DNA of 64,000 nt from NCBI RefSeq assembly GCF_013363975.1, contig NZ_JABWGN010000008.1, positions 186,001-250,000 on the forward strand. The letters run 5' to 3'. The first letter of the stretch is position 1. Each line of letters opens with the position of its first letter. Position numbers and translations under genes: made by a program. Shown piece after piece: positions 28,327 to 36,611 of this stretch. Source of the DNA: Nonomuraea montanisoli (GTDB taxonomy: Bacteria; Actinomycetota; Actinomycetes; Streptosporangiales; Streptosporangiaceae). The notes under the pieces are model-generated. The model was given only the letters and a program-made list of their open reading frames with translations. It was not told where the DNA came from and searched no databases.

Positions 28327-29292
28327 TCAGCGGGCGGTCAGTTCCCGGAGGGGAGAGCCGGACACGAAGGCGGAGATGTCCTCCACCGCCTCCGTGTAGT
28401 AGGTGCGGTAGTTGCCCTCGGTGACGTAGCCGAGGTGAGGCGTGGCGAGCACGTTGGGCAGGGTGCGCAAGGGGTCGCCGGCGGGCAGCGGCTCGGTCTC
28501 GAACACGTCGAGGCCGGCCCCCGCGATCCAGCCCTCGCGCAGCGCGCGCAGCAGCGCCGCCTGGTCGACGAGGCCCGCGCGGGAGGTGTTGACGAGATAC
28601 GCGTGCGGCCGCATCGCGCGCAGTTCCGCCTCGCCCAGCAGGCCGCGGGTGCGCTCGGACAGGACGAGGTGGAGCGACACGAAGTCGCTGCGGCGCAGCA
28701 GGTCCTCCTTGCCGGCGGCGAGCCGGGCCCCGGCCTCGGCCGCCCGCTCGGGGGTGAGGTGCGGGCTCCAGGCGAGGACGTCCATGCCGAAGGCGGTGGC
28801 GATGCGGGCCACGCTAGCGCCGATCTTGCCGAGGCCGATCAGGCCGAGGGTGCGGCCGTGGAGGTCCTGGCCGACGGTGGACTGCCACGGCCCGCCCTCG
28901 CGCAGGGCCCGGCTCTCGGCCGGCAGCCGCCGGGCCAGGCCCAGGATGAGAGCCCAGGTCAGCTCGACGGGCGGGGTGGAGCTGCTGGCCGTCCCGCAGA
29001 CCGTCACGCCGGCCGCGGCCGCCGCGGCGAGGTCGATCGACGCGTTGCGCATGCCCGTGGTCACCAGCAGCCGCAGCCGGGGCAGGCGGCGCAGGAGGTC
29101 CGCGTCGAACGGGGTGCGCTCCCGCATGGCCACGACGATCTCGCAGTCGGCGAGGGCGGCGACGAGCTCGTCCCGGTCCGCGAGATGCTCGCGCAGCGCG
29201 CGCACCTCGACCTTCCCGGCCAGAGGGCTCCAGTCGGCGGCGGTCAGGGCGACGCCCTGGTAGTCGTCCAGCACAGCGCAGCGGAGGGTCAT
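28327..29292 (-). CDS. D-2-hydroxyacid dehydrogenase family protein
   Basis: 321 residues from ATG at 29292 (AGGAT 7 nt upstream). Rossmann motif GLIGLGKIGASVARIA near residue 150, substrate-binding Arg region VNTSRAGLVDQAALLRAL, Glu in GLDVFETEPLP and catalytic His in LATPHLGYVTEGN. It reduces 2-keto acids or oxidises D-2-hydroxyacids with NAD(H). It starts 40 bp after the cydC stop on the same strand, so it may be transcribed with cydABDC, though a functional tie is not obvious. Confidence 0.92.
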   Translation of the reverse strand: MTLRCAVLDDYQGVALTAADWSPLAGKVEVRALREHLADRDELVAALADCEIVVAMRERTPFDADLLRRLPRLRLLVTTGMRNASIDLAAAAAAGVTVCGTASSSTPPVELTWALILGLARRLPAESRALREGGPWQSTVGQDLHGRTLGLIGLGKIGASVARIATAFGMDVLAWSPHLTPERAAEAGARLAAGKEDLLRRSDFVSLHLVLSERTRGLLGEAELRAMRPHAYLVNTSRAGLVDQAALLRALREGWIAGAGLDVFETEPLPAGDPLRTLPNVLATPHLGYVTEGNYRTYYTEAVEDISAFVSGSPLRELTAR

Positions 29293-29332
29293 GCGGGGAT
29301 CCTGGTTCTCGTCGAGGCGTTCCGGTCGGTGA

Positions 29333-31015
29333 TCAGCGGGAGCGGGTGAGGGCCTCGGACTCCCACAGGTCACGGTAGTAGCCGGGCTCGGCGACCAGCT
29401 CGGCGTGGGTGCCGCGCTGGATCACCCGGCCCTCCTCCAGCACGACGATCTCGTCCACGCCCTCCAGGCCGCGCAGCCGGTGGGTGACGAGCAGCGTGGT
29501 ACGGCCCCGGGTCGCGTCGAGCAGGTCGGCCATGAGCCGGTCGGCCGTCTCCTCGTCCAGTGCCTCGGCGGGCTCGTCCAGCAGCAGCACCGGCGGGTCG
29601 TGCAGCAGGGCCCGCGCCAGGGCCAGCCGCTGGAGCTGCCCGCCGGACACGGTCCGGCCGTCCTCGCCGAGCTGGGCGTCCCAGCCGGTCCGCTCGACCC
29701 ACTGCTCCAGCCGCGCCTCGCGCACGGCCCGCGTCAGCTCCTCCTCGCCCGCCTCGGGGCCGGCCAGGCGGAGGTTGTCGCGCAGGGTGGTCTGGAAGAC
29801 GTACGGGTCCTGGGTCAGGCCCGTCATGAGCGTCCGCGCGTCGTCGGAGGCGAGGCCGCGGATGTCGGCGCCGTTGACCAGCACCCGGCCGGCCTCCGGC
29901 TCCACCAGGCGCATCAGCGCCGACAGCAGGCTGCTCTTGCCGGCGCCGCTGGGGCCGACGAGCGCGACCCGCCGGCCCGGCGTCAGGGTCAGCGACACGC
30001 CGTCGAGCGCGGGCCGGGCGGCGTCAGCGTGCCGCACGACCAGGTCCTCGACCTCCACCGTGTACGGCGGGGCGGGCACGGGCGCGGGGTCGCGCGGCTC
30101 GGCGACGGCGGCCGGGGCCGTGCGGACCTCCTTGAGACGCCGCAGCGCGGCCGTGATGCCCGCCATGCGCTCGCCCGCCGCCGCCAGCGGCAGCACCGGC
30201 TCGAACGACACCAGGGCGGTCAGCGCCAGCACGGCCGTGGCCACGGAACCGGCGCCCGCGCCCTGGGCGAGCAGTACGATCGCCGCCACGGTCAGCCCCT
30301 GCACGAGGGTGCCGCCGGCCAGGGCGAGGGCGTGGACGCGGGCCTGGCGCCGTTCGAGGGCCGCCAGGTCGTCGTCCGCGGCCAGCGCCGCCGTCAGCGC
30401 CCTGCCCTCCGCCCCGTACGCGGCCAGGTCGGCCGAGCCGTGCACCAGGTCCGCCACCGAGCCCGCCAGCGCGGCCCGCGCCGGGGCGATCCGCGCCGAC
30501 CAGTGGCGCGCCGCGGCGGCGGTGAGCGCGGGCAGCAGCACGCCGGACACGGCCAGCCCGCCGACCAGCACCAGCGCCGTCACGGGCAGCACGAACAGCC
30601 CGACGACGACCGCGGCCAGACCGGTCAGCACCGCGGCGGCGGCCGGGATCAGGGCGCGCACGAGGAGGTCCTGGACCGCCTCGGTGTCGTCCACCATGCG
30701 GCTGAGCAGGTCGGCGCCGCCGTGCCGCGCCGGGCGTGGCGGGATCAGCGCCTCGTACAGCTCCTCGCGGGTGGCCGCCTGGGCGCGCAGGGCCACGTCG
30801 TGGCCGGTGAGGCGCTCGGCGTAGCGCAGGACGCCCTTGCCGGTGGCGAAGGCCCGCGTGGCCACGATCGCCACGCTCAGCGCGGCCAGCGGCGGCTGCT
30901 CGGCGGCCCGGGTGATCAGCCACGCGGCGGCGGCGATCAGGCCCAGCCCGGCCAGGTCGGCGCCCGCCCCGGCCAGGACGGCCCAGGTCAGCCGGAGTCC
31001 CATCCGCCGGTTCAC
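29333..31015 (-). CDS. cydC: Thiol reductant ABC exporter subunit CydC
   Basis: 560 residues: six membrane helices, then an ABC ATPase with Walker A GPSGAGKSS, signature VSGGQLQRLALARAL and Walker B VLLLDEPAEALDEETAD. With CydD it exports glutathione-like thiols or cysteine and supports assembly of the bd oxidase. GTG at 31015 overlaps the cydD stop by 4 nt. Streptomycetes often carry one fused CydDC; here the two are separate but touching. Confidence 0.93.
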   Translation of the reverse strand: MNRRMGLRLTWAVLAGAGADLAGLGLIAAAAWLITRAAEQPPLAALSVAIVATRAFATGKGVLRYAERLTGHDVALRAQAATREELYEALIPPRPARHGGADLLSRMVDDTEAVQDLLVRALIPAAAAVLTGLAAVVVGLFVLPVTALVLVGGLAVSGVLLPALTAAAARHWSARIAPARAALAGSVADLVHGSADLAAYGAEGRALTAALAADDDLAALERRQARVHALALAGGTLVQGLTVAAIVLLAQGAGAGSVATAVLALTALVSFEPVLPLAAAGERMAGITAALRRLKEVRTAPAAVAEPRDPAPVPAPPYTVEVEDLVVRHADAARPALDGVSLTLTPGRRVALVGPSGAGKSSLLSALMRLVEPEAGRVLVNGADIRGLASDDARTLMTGLTQDPYVFQTTLRDNLRLAGPEAGEEELTRAVREARLEQWVERTGWDAQLGEDGRTVSGGQLQRLALARALLHDPPVLLLDEPAEALDEETADRLMADLLDATRGRTTLLVTHRLRGLEGVDEIVVLEEGRVIQRGTHAELVAEPGYYRDLWESEALTRSR

Positions 31016-33054
31016 CGGTCACCTCCGAGGTCCTGTCCACCGGCCCGCACGGCTTCCTCGCCGCCGGGCCCGGTCTGCGGGTGTTCGTCATCGGCCGCCC
31101 GGTCTTCCGTCCGCGTTTCGGGAGACGGCCCGTCCGGACGTCGGGCGTCTGAGGAGGGCGTGCCGGGAGAGGGGGCGGGGGTGTGCGTGGAGGGCGTGCC
31201 GGGAGAGGGGGCGGGCGCGTCCGTGGAGGGCACGCTGGAGGAGGGGGACTGTGAAGCGGGCGCGTCCGCGGGCGGCGTGGCGGAGGAGGGGGAGTGAGAG
31301 GCGGGCGCGTTCGTGGGCGGGGGAGCGGGGGAGGGGAGCCGGGGGCGGGCGGTGGTGTCGGAGATCACGCGGCCCTCGTGGAGGCGGACGACCCGGTCCG
31401 CCAGCTCGATCATCGCGGGCCGGTGCGCGACGATGACGGCCGTGCGGCCCTCGCTCAGCTCGGCCGTCGCCGCGACCACCGCGGCCTCGCTGCGCCCGTC
31501 GAGCCGGGCGGTCGGCTCGTCCAGCAGCAGCACCGGGGCGTGCGGACGGCAGAAGGCCCGGGCCAGCGCGACCCGCTGCCGCTGGCCGGCCGACAGGTTG
31601 GCGCCGCGCTCGCCCACCGGGGTGTCGTAACCGCCGGGGAGCCGTTCGACGAACTCGTCGGCACGGGCCGCCGCGGCCGCCCGGCGTACCTCGTCCAGGG
31701 TGGCCTCGGGGGCGCCCAGCCGGATGTTGCCGGCCACGGACGTCGCGAACAGGTGGGGCCGCTGCGGCACGAACGCCAGCCGGTCGCGCCAGGCGCGCGG
31801 GTCGAGGTCGCGCAGGTCGGCGCCGTCGACGAGGACGCGGCCCTCGGCCGGCTCGACGAAGCGGAGGAGCAGGTGGAGAAGCGTGCTCTTGCCGCCGCCG
31901 CTCTCGCCGACGAGCGCGACCCGTTCGCCCGGCTCGATGGTCAGGGACACGCCGGACAGGGCCGCGTCGTCCCGTCCGGGGTAGCGCACGGTGACGTTCT
32001 CCAGCTCGATCCGCGGCGCCCCGCGCCCCGGCCCGGCGGCCGCGGCGACCCCTCCGGCCCCGGCGGCCCGCGGCGCGCCGGACTCCGGCGCGGTGGCCTG
32101 CGACGCGGCGGGCTCCGGCGTGGTGGCCCGGTCGAGGACGGCGAAGGCGGCGTCGGCCGCCGCGACCCCCTCCATCGAGGCGTGGAAGCGCGTGCCCATC
32201 GCGCGCAGCGGCAGGTACGCCTCGGGCGCCAGCAGCAGCACCAGCAGCGCCGTCGTCAGGTCCAGCGTCCCGCCCAGCAGCCGCAGCCCGATCGGCACCG
32301 CCACCAGCGCCAGCGACAGCGACGCGCACAGCTCCAGCACCAGCGACGACAGGAACGCCACCCGCAGCGTCCGCATGGTGGCCGCGCGGTGGGCGTCGGC
32401 GACCTGCCGGATGACCGTCGCCTGGTGGCGGGCCCGGCCGAACGCGCGCAGCGTCGGCAGGCCGCGCACCACGTCGAGGAAGTGCCCGCCGAGCCGGGAC
32501 AGCGCGTGGAACTGCCGCTCGGTGACCGCCTTGGTCGTCATGCCCACCAGCGCGCCGAAGACCGGGATCAGCGGCAGCGTGACCAGGACGATCACCGCGC
32601 TGGCCAGGTCGGCGGCGAACAGCCGGACCAGCACCGCCAGCGGCACCACCCCGGCGACGGCCACCGCGGGCAGGTAGCCGGTCAGGTAGGCGTCGAGCCG
32701 GTCGAGGCCGCGGCCGGCGAGCGTGACGAGTTCGCCCGAGCGGTGGCCGCTCAGCCGGGCCGGGCCGAGCTCCTGGAGCCGTTCCAGCAGCCGCCGGCGC
32801 AGGGCGGACTTCACGCCGGTGGCGGTGCGCCCGGCGAAGGCGCCCTGGGTCCAGGCCAGCAGGGCCCGCAGCGCCACCACGGCGACCAGGCCGGTCAGCG
32901 CCGTCGCGGCGAACCTGCCCGACAGCACGCCGGCCAGCAGTTCGGCCTGCACCAGCACGAGCAGCCCGGCGACGACCGCGGCCGCGAGGGTGACGGCCAG
33001 GTGGCGGCGTACCGACCGCTCGGCCCGCATGAGCCGGAGGAGATCTCGATGCAC
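31012..33054 (-). CDS. cydD: Thiol reductant ABC exporter subunit CydD, with long disordered tail
   Basis: 680 residues against a usual 540 to 590. Residues 1 to about 330 hold six membrane helices, then the ATPase with Walker A GESGGGKST, signature LSAGQRQRVALARAF and Walker B VLLLDEPTARLD. The last 110 or so residues are a Pro/Ser/Thr/Ala-rich tail built from imperfect repeats (APSPGTPSTHTPAPSPGTPS). The tail runs right up to CydC, with a GTGA overlap, and looks like the linker of a fused CydDC that has been split, or the precursor of one. GTG start at 33054 after GAGGAC. Confidence 0.92.
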   Translation of the reverse strand: MHRDLLRLMRAERSVRRHLAVTLAAAVVAGLLVLVQAELLAGVLSGRFAATALTGLVAVVALRALLAWTQGAFAGRTATGVKSALRRRLLERLQELGPARLSGHRSGELVTLAGRGLDRLDAYLTGYLPAVAVAGVVPLAVLVRLFAADLASAVIVLVTLPLIPVFGALVGMTTKAVTERQFHALSRLGGHFLDVVRGLPTLRAFGRARHQATVIRQVADAHRAATMRTLRVAFLSSLVLELCASLSLALVAVPIGLRLLGGTLDLTTALLVLLLAPEAYLPLRAMGTRFHASMEGVAAADAAFAVLDRATTPEPAASQATAPESGAPRAAGAGGVAAAAGPGRGAPRIELENVTVRYPGRDDAALSGVSLTIEPGERVALVGESGGGKSTLLHLLLRFVEPAEGRVLVDGADLRDLDPRAWRDRLAFVPQRPHLFATSVAGNIRLGAPEATLDEVRRAAAAARADEFVERLPGGYDTPVGERGANLSAGQRQRVALARAFCRPHAPVLLLDEPTARLDGRSEAAVVAATAELSEGRTAVIVAHRPAMIELADRVVRLHEGRVISDTTARPRLPSPAPPPTNAPASHSPSSATPPADAPASQSPSSSVPSTDAPAPSPGTPSTHTPAPSPGTPSSDARRPDGPSPETRTEDRAADDEHPQTGPGGEEAVRAGGQDLGGDR
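31142..31345 (-). repeat. Imperfect repeats encoding the CydD tail
   Basis: About 45-bp units (core GGCGTGCCGGGAGAGGGGGC on the plus strand, near-identical copies near 31157 and 31196) repeat with drift through the 3' end of cydD. Reading frame is kept. Confidence 0.65.
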
Positions 33055-33071
33055 GTGTCCTCAGAAGTACT

Positions 33072-33836
33072 TCAGAAGAACGAGGGGGTCCGGACGGCGC
33101 TCCTGCCGGGACGGAAGAAGCGCCACACCCATACTTGCGCGAGCACCATGACGGGCGCGAACGGCAGCGCCATGACACCCATCACACCCAGCGTGGACGC
33201 CGGAGCGCTGTGGTCCAGCAGGTACGGCAGGGAGCCCCCGAGCACGGCGAGAGCGGGCAGGGCGGCGGCCAGCGCGGACAGGGCCAGGGCCCGCCCGGTG
33301 CGGGTGATGCCGGCGGTCTCCGGCGCGCGCCAGCCGAGGAACGTCCAGCCGTGCCAGGCGAACAGCAGCGTGACCACCACGCCCAGGAGCAGCCCGAACG
33401 GGTGCAGCAGCGAGGAGCCGAAGCCCGTCGTGGCGGCGTACAGCGCGACGCCCCAGCCGAACGACAGCCCCAGCGAACCGGCCGTGATCATCGCGTCCCA
33501 GAACCGCCGCCAGCCGGGCCCGTCGATCCGGCGCCGGAACCACAGCCCGGCGTCACGGACGACCCACGACAGCAGCATGGCCACCACCAGCGGGTAGAGC
33601 CCGAACAGCGCCTCGCCCTCCAGGTGCGGGTAGACGCCGAAGAGCGCGCCGGCGACCGCGACCAGCCACACCTCGTTGGCCAGCACGAAGGGCGCCATGG
33701 CGGCGACCATGCGGTCGCGGGTCTCCTGGGTCCGGCCGATCACCGGCATGAGCAGCCCCACGCCGAGATCGAAGCCCTCCAGCGCGAAGTAGCCGGACAG
33801 GAGCAGCGTGAAGACGGCGTACCAGATCAGTTCCAT
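33072..33836 (-). CDS. cydB: Cytochrome bd oxidase subunit II, compact form
   Basis: 254 residues, about seven membrane helices; the family norm is 330 to 380. The N-terminus LLLSGYFALEGFDLGVGLLMPVIGR and the block MAPFVLANEVWLVAVAGALF are clear CydB. One or two C-terminal helices are missing compared with the usual eight or nine. It lies between cydA and cydD, with 12 and 17 bp gaps, and the frame is intact, so this is a shortened form rather than a frameshift. Structural partner of CydA in the quinol oxidase. Confidence 0.88.
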   Translation of the reverse strand: MELIWYAVFTLLLSGYFALEGFDLGVGLLMPVIGRTQETRDRMVAAMAPFVLANEVWLVAVAGALFGVYPHLEGEALFGLYPLVVAMLLSWVVRDAGLWFRRRIDGPGWRRFWDAMITAGSLGLSFGWGVALYAATTGFGSSLLHPFGLLLGVVVTLLFAWHGWTFLGWRAPETAGITRTGRALALSALAAALPALAVLGGSLPYLLDHSAPASTLGVMGVMALPFAPVMVLAQVWVWRFFRPGRSAVRTPSFF

Positions 33837-33848
33837 GGCGGATGGCTC

Positions 33849-35012
33849 CTAGTAGCTCAGCGCGGGGGCGGGCCGCTCCTCGGCGGCGGCGCCCAGGTCG
33901 AGGTCGCGCGGGCCCCGGCGGATCAGCCGGGCGATGAGCGCGTAGTCGGTCAGGGCGAGCAGCCCCAGCACGGCGGTGAAGCCGACCAGCGAGACGGTGA
34001 TCATGCCCGGGGTGAGGCCGGGGGACATGGCGTCGGCGACGGTCAGCTTCTTCCAGACCATCCACGGCTGGCGTCCCAGCTCCCTGGCCAGCCAGCCGCA
34101 GACGGCCAGGACGAACGGGACGGGCGTGAGGATCATGAGCAGGCGGTGCGTCCAACGCCAGCGCGGCAGGAAGCGCACCAGCGGCAGCATGAGGAACACC
34201 GCGACGAGGAACATCAGGTTGCCGAAGTCCATCATCAGGGCGAGCGGCGTGGCGGCGGTGTCGCCCTTGAACTTGCCCTCCTGGATGCCGCCGAACTGGG
34301 CGTATCCGTAGCCGACGGTCAGCGTGATGCCGACGGCGGCCGTCACGATGCCCGTGCGCATCGAGCGGGTGAAGAACGCGGCGTCCTCGCCGCCGCGGCG
34401 CAGCCGGTAGGCGCTCGCGCCGACCAGCACCATGCCGGCCGTGAACAGGCCCGCGCTGATCACGTGCGGGAAGGAGAACACCAGGGTCTTGTTCGTGAAC
34501 AGGGCCGCGGCGTCGACCAGCTCCATGCGGCCGCCGCGCTCGACGGCGCCGGCGGGGTTCTGCAGGAAGGAGTTGGCGGCCATGATGAACCAGGCGCTGG
34601 CGTACGCGGTGAGCGTCACGGCCCAGATGCAGGCCAGGTGGAGCCACTTCGGCAGCCGGCCCCAGCCGAAGATCCACAGGCCGAGGAACGTGGACTCCAG
34701 GAAGAAGGCGACGAGCGTCTCCATGGCCAGGGGGGCGCCGAACACGTCTCCGGCGTAGCGGGACAGCCCGCTCCACGACAGCCCGAACTGGAACTCCATC
34801 ACCAGGCCGGTCACGATGCCCACCGCGTAGTTGGTGACGTAGACCTGCCCCCAGAACCGGACCGTCCGCTCGTGCTCGGGCGCGCCGGACCGCGTCCAGC
34901 GGGTGTGCATGATCGCCACCAGCGGCGCCAACCCCAGGGTGAGCAGGACGAACAGGAAGTGCAGGCTTCCCGTCACCGCGAACTGCGTTCGCGCGAGGTC
35001 CAGCGCGTCCAT
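33849..35012 (-). CDS. cydA: Cytochrome bd oxidase subunit I, compact form
   Basis: 387 residues from ATG at 35012 (AAAGGAG 9 to 10 nt upstream); CydA is usually 440 to 520. Conserved: the first-helix heme ligand in GSLHFLFVLLTLGLAP, the oxygen-site acidic pair in METLVAFFLESTFLGLWIFGW, a second heme His in SFPHVISAGLFTAG and the GRQPW motif late in the protein. The Q-loop region is very short, and the usual QPMKMAA-type motif is replaced by TAATPLALMMDFGN. It is probably a high-affinity respiratory terminal oxidase; electron donor binding may differ from the E. coli enzyme. Confidence 0.88.
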   Translation of the reverse strand: MDALDLARTQFAVTGSLHFLFVLLTLGLAPLVAIMHTRWTRSGAPEHERTVRFWGQVYVTNYAVGIVTGLVMEFQFGLSWSGLSRYAGDVFGAPLAMETLVAFFLESTFLGLWIFGWGRLPKWLHLACIWAVTLTAYASAWFIMAANSFLQNPAGAVERGGRMELVDAAALFTNKTLVFSFPHVISAGLFTAGMVLVGASAYRLRRGGEDAAFFTRSMRTGIVTAAVGITLTVGYGYAQFGGIQEGKFKGDTAATPLALMMDFGNLMFLVAVFLMLPLVRFLPRWRWTHRLLMILTPVPFVLAVCGWLARELGRQPWMVWKKLTVADAMSPGLTPGMITVSLVGFTAVLGLLALTDYALIARLIRRGPRDLDLGAAAEERPAPALSY

Positions 35013-35035
35013 GCGCGTCAACTCCTTTATCGAGG

Positions 35036-35079
35036 CTACCTACATATAGAGAGCCTACATGTAGACTGGCTACATGACG
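35036..35079. promoter_or_regulatory. Phased PadR-type operator between cydA and padR
   Basis: CTACAT occurs three times at exactly 15-bp steps (35040, 35055, 35070), the middle one within the palindrome CTACATGTAG. A further CTAC lies at 35036. The array sits between the divergent cydA and padR starts and covers both promoters, as expected for PadR autoregulation and cyd control. Confidence 0.7.
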
Positions 35080-35102
35080 CACGGTTGCCTAGGATCGAGG
35101 GC

Positions 35103-35435
35103 ATGAACCCCGACGCGCTCCGCGGCCACATGGACGCTCTCCTGCTGTCCGTGGTCGAGGCCGGGCCGCTGCACGGTTACGCCATCATCGAGGCGCTGCA
35201 GGAGCGGAGCGGGGGTGCGCTGTCCGTGCCGACGGGCACCGTGTACCCGGCGCTGCGCAGGCTGGAGCGCGTCGGCCACCTGTCCAGCGAGTGGGCCACG
35301 GTCGGCGGCCGCAAACGCCGCACCTACCGGCTCACCGACTCCGGGCGCAGGCAGCTCGAAGGGGAGCGGTCGGCCTGGCGCGCGTTCACCAGCGCCATCG
35401 GCAGCGTCCTGAGCCCGGGCCCGGAAGCCCCCTGA
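35103..35435 (+). CDS. PadR family transcriptional regulator
   Basis: 110 residues. Classic short PadR: LLSVVEAGPLHGYAIIEAL, then VPTGTVYPALRRLERVGHL and the wing GGRKRRTYRLTDSGRR, with a short C-terminal helix. It is divergent from cydABDC and convergent with a permease-prefix membrane protein, its usual partner. Likely represses itself and cyd by the CTACAT array. The ligand is unknown. Confidence 0.9.
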   Translation: MNPDALRGHMDALLLSVVEAGPLHGYAIIEALQERSGGALSVPTGTVYPALRRLERVGHLSSEWATVGGRKRRTYRLTDSGRRQLEGERSAWRAFTSAIGSVLSPGPEAP

Positions 35436-35441
35436 TACGGA

Positions 35442-35498
35442 TCAGTCGGTCTGTGCCGGGTCAGTCGGTCTGCGCGAGGTCAGTCGGTCTGTGTGGCG
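35442..35498. repeat. Three tandem 19-bp repeats giving stops in all three minus frames
   Basis: TCAGTCGGTCTGTGCCGGG, then two more copies (35461 and 35480) differing at a few positions. Each begins with TCA, that is TGA on the minus strand; because 19 is not a multiple of three, the three TGA codons fall in three different frames. The third copy supplies the stop of the membrane-protein gene. Confidence 0.8.
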
Positions 35499-36157
35499 CG
35501 CCGTGCACGGGTCAGGCGCAGGCAGCGGGTGGCGCCGTAGAGCAGCAGCCCCCAGAAGGCCGACGTGACCAGCTCGGCCAGCGCGACCGGCAGCATCCGG
35601 TCGAACTCGCTCGGCAGGCCGGAGGTCAGGGTGAGCGCCGAGCTCAGCAGCCCGCAGACCGGCAGCGCGATCATCACGGTCATCCCGAGTGAGCGGGTGA
35701 CCGTGCGGGGCCGCCGGATCCAGCGGGCGCCGCGGCCGAGCGCCAGCAGCGCGATCCCGCCGTAGACGCCCGCCCCGGCCTGGACGTAGTCGAGCGTGCG
35801 CGAGACCACCCCGTACCAGACCGGGCGATCCTCCCAGGGGGTGCCGGCGGTGGGATAGAGCCGCCAGACCGCCGACCAGATGAGCACGCTGACCGGCAGG
35901 CTGAGGAACAGCAGCGCCGCCAGCCGCCGGCCGGCCGCCGCGGTCAGCTCGTCCTGGAAGCCCGGGGCGATCTCCGTCACCTCGCCGAACTCCGCCACGG
36001 CCAGCCGCTCGGCCTCGGCGCGGTCGAGCCCGTCCGCCTCCAGGGCGTCGGCGGCGTCGGCCAGGCTGTCGCGTGCCTCGACGACCAGATCGCGCTTGGG
36101 CCTGGCAGGTCCGGCCAGCGCCCTGCTCAGATCGGCCACGTAGTCGTCGATCAGCAT
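35480..36157 (-). CDS. Permease-prefix-domain membrane protein, PadR partner
   Basis: 225 residues from ATG at 36157. The N-terminal cytoplasmic part (MLIDDYVADLSRALAGPARP, then DLVVEARDSLADAADALEADGLDRAEAERLAVAEFG) is the helical permease-prefix/DUF1700-like domain commonly encoded next to padR. Four hydrophobic helices follow. Its C-terminus lies in the 19-bp tandem repeat. Function unknown; such pairs are thought to couple membrane state to PadR activity. Confidence 0.8.
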   Translation of the reverse strand: MLIDDYVADLSRALAGPARPKRDLVVEARDSLADAADALEADGLDRAEAERLAVAEFGEVTEIAPGFQDELTAAAGRRLAALLFLSLPVSVLIWSAVWRLYPTAGTPWEDRPVWYGVVSRTLDYVQAGAGVYGGIALLALGRGARWIRRPRTVTRSLGMTVMIALPVCGLLSSALTLTSGLPSEFDRMLPVALAELVTSAFWGLLLYGATRCLRLTRARRATQTD

Positions 36158-36220
36158 GCCCCAAGTGTACGGGCGGGGTGTCCGGCGGCCCATCGGGGAT
36201 CTCCCCGATGTGCGGCTCGC

Positions 36221-36250
36221 TTGATATGTAGGAAATTTCCTACATATAGT
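36221..36250 (+). promoter_or_regulatory. Promoter overlapped by a perfect 24-bp palindrome, leaderless start
   Basis: TTGATA (36221 to 36226), 18-bp spacer, TATAGT (36245 to 36250). A perfect palindrome, half-site ATATGTAGGAAA, spans 36224 to 36247, covering the whole promoter. Transcription should begin about 36257, and the ATG is at 36258, so the mRNA is probably leaderless. The ArsR protein encoded second in this operon is the natural repressor. The 11-mer CCTACATATAG at 36239 also occurs in the cyd operator. Confidence 0.75.
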
Positions 36251-36257
36251 GTCCGGC

Positions 36258-36611
36258 ATGGACATCTCCTCGATCCTCACCGTGACCGTGCCCGTAACCG
36301 ACCAGGAGCGCGCGCTCGCCTTCTACACCGGCGTCCTCGGCATGGAGGTCCGCACCGACAACCCGGCCCCCATGGGGCGCTGGCTGACCGTGGCCCCCAA
36401 GGGCGGCGAGACCGCGCTGCTGCTCGCCTCCTGGTTCCCGGACATGGCGCCGATCAGCGGGCTCGTGGTGGCCTCGCCCGGCCTGGACGAGCTCGCCGCC
36501 CGCCTGCGCGAGCACGGCGCCGACCACGAGGGCCCCACCGACGAGCCGTGGGGGCGGCAGCTCGTGTTCCGCGACCCCGACGGCAACGGGTTCGTGGTGG
36601 TGGCGGCGTGA
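36258..36611 (+). CDS. VOC/glyoxalase-like protein
   Basis: 117 residues. Single vicinal-oxygen-chelate half: VTVPVTDQERALAFYTGVLGMEVR at the start and GRQLVFRDPDGNGFVVVA at the end, the usual VOC ends. Members are dioxygenases, isomerases or antibiotic-binding proteins; metal ligands are not clear. First gene of an operon with ArsR and SRPBCC genes, starting 8 nt after the -10 box. The ArsR start overlaps its stop (GTGA). Confidence 0.85.
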   Translation: MDISSILTVTVPVTDQERALAFYTGVLGMEVRTDNPAPMGRWLTVAPKGGETALLLASWFPDMAPISGLVVASPGLDELAARLREHGADHEGPTDEPWGRQLVFRDPDGNGFVVVAA

